Positions 58,714 to 64,000 of a stretch of 64,000 nucleotides of DNA are shown here, in pieces. The DNA is from Chamaecrista fasciculata (Eukaryota > Streptophyta > Magnoliopsida > Fabales > Fabaceae). The notes under the pieces were generated by a model, which was not told the DNA's origin, did not search any database, and was given only the letters and a program-made list of their open reading frames with translations. The number at the start of each line of letters is the position of its first letter. The stretch's first letter is position 1. The position numbers and the translations under genes are program-made. The stretch lies in assembly GCA_003254925.1 (NCBI GenBank), contig QANZ01055964.1:99646-163645 (forward strand). The letters run 5' to 3'.

Positions 58714-59618
58714 AAAAAAATATATCAGCCCCTAACCCAAAATCCTACTCCACCCGTTTCATTGGCCGAAACTCAAACCATCTTCATATTCTGAATTGGT
58801 CACACGCTCGATTAATTATTGGGTATTTAGTTAAACCATGAATATTAATTTATTTTCGTTCAATCAATCATCATTAAGGGAACAAAATTGAGATCATTAA
58901 ATAAAATCTGTCCACAAAAACCAAAGCTTTATTATACTCCCATGATAATTGAAATGTAGTGCCCTATTCATATTTTTATATATAAGAGGTTATTGTCTAA
59001 AATTAAAACTGTCTTTAACCAAATTTTATAAATGAAATCATTTTATTTTTATTCAATAAATTTATTATTGTTAAAATATGAATAGAGGGAGTACTGAATA
59101 GTCAGTAGCAATAAAATAAACTTATATAAAGTATAAAACTATCTAAGTATTGTCATTAATTTTTTTTTTTTCCCAAAGTATCTCCGACTTGAGAGGCCAA
59201 GTATTTATTAATTATTCTGGAATTGATACACTTCCACTTTACCCTCCCTAAAAATTTCTGGGTGCAGATAACGTGTCACCTTATATCACACATTGTCCAA
59301 TTACATGGAAGCAACATTTTAATACTATCTTACACATTATGTGGGCCTATTTAATTTATTAATAAATTAAATACAAATGACTAATTGTCTTAGTTAATGT
59401 CTCGTCGAAAAACAAAAATATATTGGTTAATGTTATCAACAATATTTAGAGGTGAATAGCAAGTTGAATTAACTTCTCAACTTGCAAAATTTAACTTAAT
59501 TTAACTTTGTTGTACTTAACGGATAAGGGATATGAATAATTTTAAAAATGATAAAATACGAATATAGCAATATTTATTTAAATAAAAAAGTCTACGGGTT
59601 GAGTTGACCTGTTAAATG
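58714..59618. other. AT-rich intergenic DNA, nothing recognised
   Basis: No open frame of note, no repeat ends and no RNA gene seen. Confidence 0.5.
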
Positions 59619-59970
59619 ATATATTTGAAAAACGTAAAAACTAACCCAACTCAAATCACAAATAAATGTGTGTGCTGTGTTGAAATTTTCCCTAAACTTA
59701 ATTCAATCTATATGCACCTCTATCTATATCATGTATAAATCAACATGGTCTAGTGAAATGGATTAGTATTTTGTAATGATATATTTTAAATGGATTAATA
59801 TTTTGTTGTGATATATTTTAAAAATGTAAAAACTAACCCAACTCAAATCATAAATAAATGTGTGTATTGAGTTGAAATTTTCCCCAAACTTAATTCAATC
59901 TATATGCACCTCTATCTATATCATGTATAAATCAACATGGTCTAGTGAAATGGATTAGTATTTTGTAATG
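59619..59970. repeat. Tandem duplication with 191-bp period
   Basis: 'CTAACCCAACTCAAATCA' occurs at 59641 and 59832. The following about 140 bases, including 'TATGCACCTCTATCTATATC' and 'ATCAACATGGTCTAGTGAA', are repeated with only a few changes. Non-coding, fairly recent. Confidence 0.85.
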
Positions 59971-60329
59971 TAATAAATCTGAATTTAAATTTTTGTTAAT
60001 AAAGTTTTATATTTAATATTTAATAATGTCTCAAATAAAATTATTTCTAATAAAAACAAATATGAGAAATCACAAAAGAAAAATTATAATAGTATTCTTT
60101 ATCCGCAAAGATAGGATATCGAATTTCCACGTTTCTATCAAAAATAAAAAGAAGATTACACACGCCAACCTTTATATATTACAACCCCTAATTGTCACCA
60201 TTTTGAATTAAGCAATGCTATCATTCATATCAATTATCATCGTGACAAAAATTACATTTGTTGTTGTTATCTGTATAGCGACGCCATAAGTATATTCCAA
60301 ATATAAATATGAACGTATGAATTGAACTG

Positions 60330-60640
60330 TAAAGTAGATATTTCATTTTGAGAGTGTATCGTCCTGTGAAATATATTTATAAGTTTAAGAATATGAAATT
60401 TATTTTTTATAATTTTAGTATGATAAACAATAAAAGATAATGACATACATGATATATATTATGAATAAATATTGTATTTTTAAAATTTGCATCAAAATTT
60501 ATAATTTTTTAATTATTTATATATAAAAATATATATCGCGTCGTGTCATATAATTTTAAGAATTTGACGTGTCGATGTATTCGTATTCAATTCGTATCGT
60601 GTCTCGCGTTCGTGTCAATGTTCATGTACCAACATAAACT
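60330..60640. repeat. Family 5 dispersed repeat, copy e
   Basis: Contains 'AAATATATTTATAAGTTTAAG' type and 'ATCGCGTCGTGTCATATAAT' blocks and ends '..GTGTCAATGTTCATG'. The left end is eroded. Confidence 0.55.
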
Positions 60641-60714
60641 TGGATTAATTAGGATCCAATATTGTGGGAACAATAATATTAAACAAATTAAAGTACATGT
60701 TTTTAATATAATTA

Positions 60715-61375
60715 GACAAAAGACTCTTTCGTGTCCCTAATGTTTGGGGTCAGTTTCAGTTATGCCCCTAATGTTTGTTTTGTGCCAATTATGCCCCCAA
60801 TGTGAAACGTTGGTGTCAATTATGCCCTAACATCAATTTTTTTTGGGCCAAAGTCCTATTTTGGTCCTTCAAGTTTGCTCAAAGTTTCATTTTGGTCCCT
60901 CAAGTCTTCGGCGAGATACACAGCGGCCCCAACGACTACGAAAAATCCTTATCCAAGGTTTTTTGACCTTCTGAGTTCAATGTCAGCCTTCATTTTGTGC
61001 ATTTTGTGAACAAATGACCGGAAATATGATTTTCGGCGATTGTGTAATTTTTCGACGACTTTCCAGTCATTTTTTCACAAAATGGAGGCTGTCATTGTAC
61101 TCAGGAGGTCAAAAAACCTTGGATTAGGAGTTTTCTTAGTTGTCGGGGTTGCCATGGATCTCACTGGGAAAGTTCGCCAGAGACTTGAGGGTCCAAAACG
61201 GAACTTTGAACAAATTAAACTTGAGGGATCAAAATAGGACTTTGGCCCAAAAAAAATTGAAGTAAGGGTATAATTGACACAAATGTTTCACATTGGGGGT
61301 ATAACTAACACAAAACAAATGTGGGCATAACTAAAAATGACCCCAAACGTTAGGGGCACGAAAGAGTCTTTTAGT
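60715..61375. mobile_element. Nearly full-length palindromic MULE-like element
   Basis: 661 bp flanked by a perfect 9-base duplication ATATAATTA (60706-60714, 61376-61384). Ends GACAAAAGACTCTTTCGTG and inverse ACTAAAAGACTCTTTCGTG. Two arm layers (an outer 'TTATGCCCCTAATG' set, an inner 'GGCCAAAGTCCTATTTTGG' set) are followed by GC-richer inner arms. 'CCAAGGTTTTTTGACC' at about 60953-60968 faces 'GGTCAAAAAACCTTGG' at about 61108-61123. Only the centre is unpaired. No coding region that I recognise. Confidence 0.85.
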
Positions 61376-61384
61376 ATATAATTA

Positions 61385-62234
61385 AGATTGTTTAATTTTC
61401 AGGCAAAAAAAAAGATTGTTTAAATTTTAAATTAACATTAGGTTAATATTTAAACAATTTTTAGAATAATGTAAACTTTTGTAAGTTATATATATATACC
61501 ATGTCATAAAATGAAAATTGTGTATAAATTTGTCTAACATACAAGATAAATCTGACCATAATAAAATTAATAAATTATGGTTAGCGGTATATTAATATTA
61601 TATTATTATATATTCGAGCTAGCTAGCTAGGTGATCGTGGATCAGTTAATCTGTTTTCGTGTCAAAGATGCTCTCTAGCTATGGGATAAAATTTTAATTG
61701 CTCGTTAACCTCTCTTATTTTGTTTTTACTACACCCTTTTCTCTATAAAACCAATATATATAAATATATAATATCTAAATTAAAGGAAGTTCGTAGACAA
61801 GACCCGTTGCTTCAATAATTTCTCAATAAATATATATATATATATATATATTTCAAAGAAGTACGTAGGTGAAAGGTATGTATGATGTATCAACCAGAGC
61901 TATACGTTTCAATATAAGAACATTATTGCCAACACGCATTATCATTGACTTACTCAGTACGGTTTTTTTATTTAAATAATACAATAAAATTACTTATGTA
62001 TTAGGATACCCAACATTTTTTCTTAATTCCCCAATTGGGATACGCAACAGCCCCCCGCGATTTTAATATTTTTTTTTAAATTTGACACNTTAAAAATACT
62101 ATTTTTTTTATATTTGTAACATGAATGAGTATATTAATAGTTACAATTTTATTATTTAAAATATAAAATTAAGTACTTAATAATAAGTTTATTTAATAAA
62201 AATTTTTAATTTTTTTTTATAATTTTTATTTTGT
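61385..62234. other. AT-rich intergenic DNA
   Basis: Holds an (AT)n run near 61830 and an isolated N at 62089. No gene or defined element is seen. Confidence 0.5.
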
Positions 62235-62403
62235 TGAGCCATGGGTATCTCTTGCCTATTCGTGTAACGGTTTACGCAAAGACTAATCTCATTCGGGCAT
62301 CAGAGACGAAATGATTAGAACCCTCCCATCAATATCGACTCTAGGGATTGAACCTGGGTTCTATCTATAGGATGTAGCTCGCCAAACCACTACACTAAAC
62401 ATT
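62235..62403 (-). mobile_element. tRNA-derived SINE (minus strand)
   Basis: On the minus strand: A-box-like TAGTGTAGTGGTTTGGCGAG, then B-box CAGGTTCAATCCCTAG about 35 bases later. A tRNA-unrelated body follows with 'GGGAGGGTTCTAATCA' and 'TGAGATTAGTCTTTGCG'. Organisation resembles the SINE at 1627-1798, but the sequence is different. Confidence 0.6.
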
Positions 62404-62619
62404 TGTTGGTAATTGACTTTTATAATTTTATCCGGTAAATGTTTTTTACTAAAACATAAAATTAAATATTTTTAATATTCTATTAAAATTTTATAAATGG
62501 ACTTCTATAAATTTATCCAATAATTTTTTTCTAAAATATAAAATTATCTATAATTTTCTAAAATAAATTTATCCAATAAATTAACTTTTATGATTTTTTT
62601 CTAAAATATCAAAAAAAAA

Positions 62620-63996
62620 TTAATGAAATTTAATTATAACATTGCTAACAAGATGTCTAACACAAAACACATGGTGTGCAAGAGGAGGCTGCCATCCGCA
62701 AGCCGGGTCCTTCACAGCTTCAATGCACCCGTCACCCCTATCAAAAATGAGACACACTCCCTGCCTTGTGCCTATAACATGTTCTCGCAATCTTGTCAGG
62801 AAAAACTTCCATGCCGCACATGTTTCACCCTCGACAATTGCAAACGCTAGTGGTACAATTTTCCTATCACCATCTTGAGAGCAGGCAATTAGCAACGTCT
62901 GCTTGTATCTACCGTAAAGCCAAGTCCCGTCGACCTACACTATCGGTTTCAGGTGAGGAAAAACATCAATGCAGGGTCTAAAAGCCCAGAACACACGATA
63001 GAATTGGGCTGAAGTAGGATCAAGTGGCAACGGCTTCACATCAAATTCATAAATTGTTCTGGGCATTGCTCGAAAAGCGGCTTGGAGGAATATAGGAAGA
63101 AGGGCGTATGACGACTCCCAGTCACCGAAGGCAATTTTCAGTGCTTTGTATTTTGCTCTCCATGCCTTATTATAAAAGACATGATATTTAAATTGAGAGT
63201 ACATCACTTGTTGTATCTGTGGTCCGGAAGTCTTTGGGTGATCGCTAACCAGCCCTACAATGTGTGATGCGATGACATCTGAATTAAGTTTGCGATGATC
63301 TTTCTTTTTATCATGTTCAGGACGCGGTACAACACAAGTGTGAGAATTTCCCAGCCTAGTTATTGTCCAATGTCTAATGTCTTACAAAACAGCAGCCCTA
63401 ATCCTCCACGGGCATTCATGAGACGCTTTTAAATAATGTGTGCATCTGTACTCTTCAGCTTTGGCACCCGACTTGAACACTGTGAAATCTCGGCCAGACC
63501 TAATGGAAAACATTTTGACGGCTCGCTTGAATTCATTCTTTGTCGGAAACACCGTCCCAATACGTAAGTCTTGATCGAGATCCGTTGCATCAAAAGGCTC
63601 GGGATCACTAGCCGCCCCGACGTTAATTTCATTGTAAAAATTGAAAGCCATAGGCTGATGCTCTTGAGACCCGGTAGGCTGGTCCTCTCGAGCCATGGTA
63701 GGTTGGTCGGCTCGGGATCGGGTAAGTCGGGCAGGAATGGCATATGCTTCATCATCATCTGAATGGACAAAGTTCAAATTAAAGGTTGTGTTGGCCTCAA
63801 AATCATCAGAATTCACACAATCCTCATCATATAACCCAAGCTCCGAGCCTTCCTCAAAAGGTTCACTTGAACGTAATGGAGAAGGATTGTAATCCGGATC
63901 GTCGATATCACTATCGATTGTTTGGTGTGACGAGCTCGGGAGGTCAACCATTGATAGATAAACACTAGAAGATGCAAAATTCTCAACTGGATCCAT
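62620..63996 (-). pseudogene. MuDR-type (MULE) transposase, degraded
   Basis: All segments are in one minus-strand frame from the ATG at 63996. Residues 1-130 are acidic and Ser/Asp-rich. Next comes the MuDR N-terminal DNA-binding region (LRIGTVFPTKNEFKRAVKMF, RSGRDFTVFKSGAKAEEYRC, CPWRI). After a stop (TAA, 63382-63384) comes a YHVFYNKAWRAKYKAL helix region. After a second stop (TAG, 62935-62937, where VDGTW follows) comes the MULE catalytic domain: VDGTWLYGRYKQTLLIA, FAIVEGETCAAW, IFDRGDG, then HHVFCVRH. The frame ends at 62620 in AT-rich DNA, so the rest of the catalytic domain and the zinc knuckle are missing. Terminal repeats are not visible; the 5' end of the element would be beyond the window. 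Non-functional as it stands. Confidence 0.9.
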
Positions 63997-64000
63997 ACTG

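Overview
The window is nuclear DNA from a flowering plant, most likely a eudicot. The evidence is spliced genes of plant-specific families (CYP71-clan P450s, OEP16-2, a CC-type glutaredoxin), AT-rich intergenic DNA, and a dense, layered population of plant transposons. I cannot name the species. The assembly has one 220-base gap (51988-52207) and isolated single Ns.

Left part (1-18200): a minus-strand cluster of CYP736-like cytochrome P450 genes in four states. These are a first exon whose gene continues off the left edge (594-702), a pseudogene with four separate lesions (2246-5548), a third-exon-only remnant (7791-8632), and one apparently intact three-exon gene of 527 codons (14682-18197). 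The spaces between them hold a SINE, a solo Copia-type LTR with a 5-base target duplication, a CACTA element, a hAT MITE with an 8-base duplication and several foldback Mutator-like (MULE) MITEs.

Middle (20425-43474): two intact minus-strand housekeeping genes. The first is a 7-exon OEP16-2-like plastid outer-envelope channel gene (180 aa). The second is a 24-exon gene for protein phosphatase 4 regulatory subunit 3 (SMEK/PSY2L type, 878 aa). I placed exon boundaries by hand from GT/AG sites; both exon sets add up to an exact whole number of codons. Transposons fill many of their introns: OEP16-2 intron 2 is about 89 percent transposon, and PP4R3 introns hold a Helitron, a MULE MITE and a three-copy SINE palindrome. 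Between the two genes lies a 949-bp Pack-MULE-like foldback element with a perfect 9-base target duplication. Its GC-rich core encodes, in one open frame, a fragment resembling the U2AF-binding (ULM) region of splicing factor SF1.

Right part (43475-64000): mostly repeats. It has a 5'-truncated LINE (44940-46357), small Helitrons, foldback MULEs, a Harbinger-like element, tandem duplications and one intact intronless gene for a ROXY1/2-like CC-type glutaredoxin (53853-54347). The right edge carries a degraded MuDR-type transposase gene with two in-frame stops and a missing C-terminus.

The most distinctive feature is the set of long-terminal-inverted-repeat elements. At least six sequence families share an architecture (ends made of iterated 'TTTGGT(A/C)CC' phrases, a largely palindromic body, 9-base duplications) and recur across genes and intergenic DNA. 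No prokaryotic-type system, CRISPR array or true tRNA/rRNA gene is visible.
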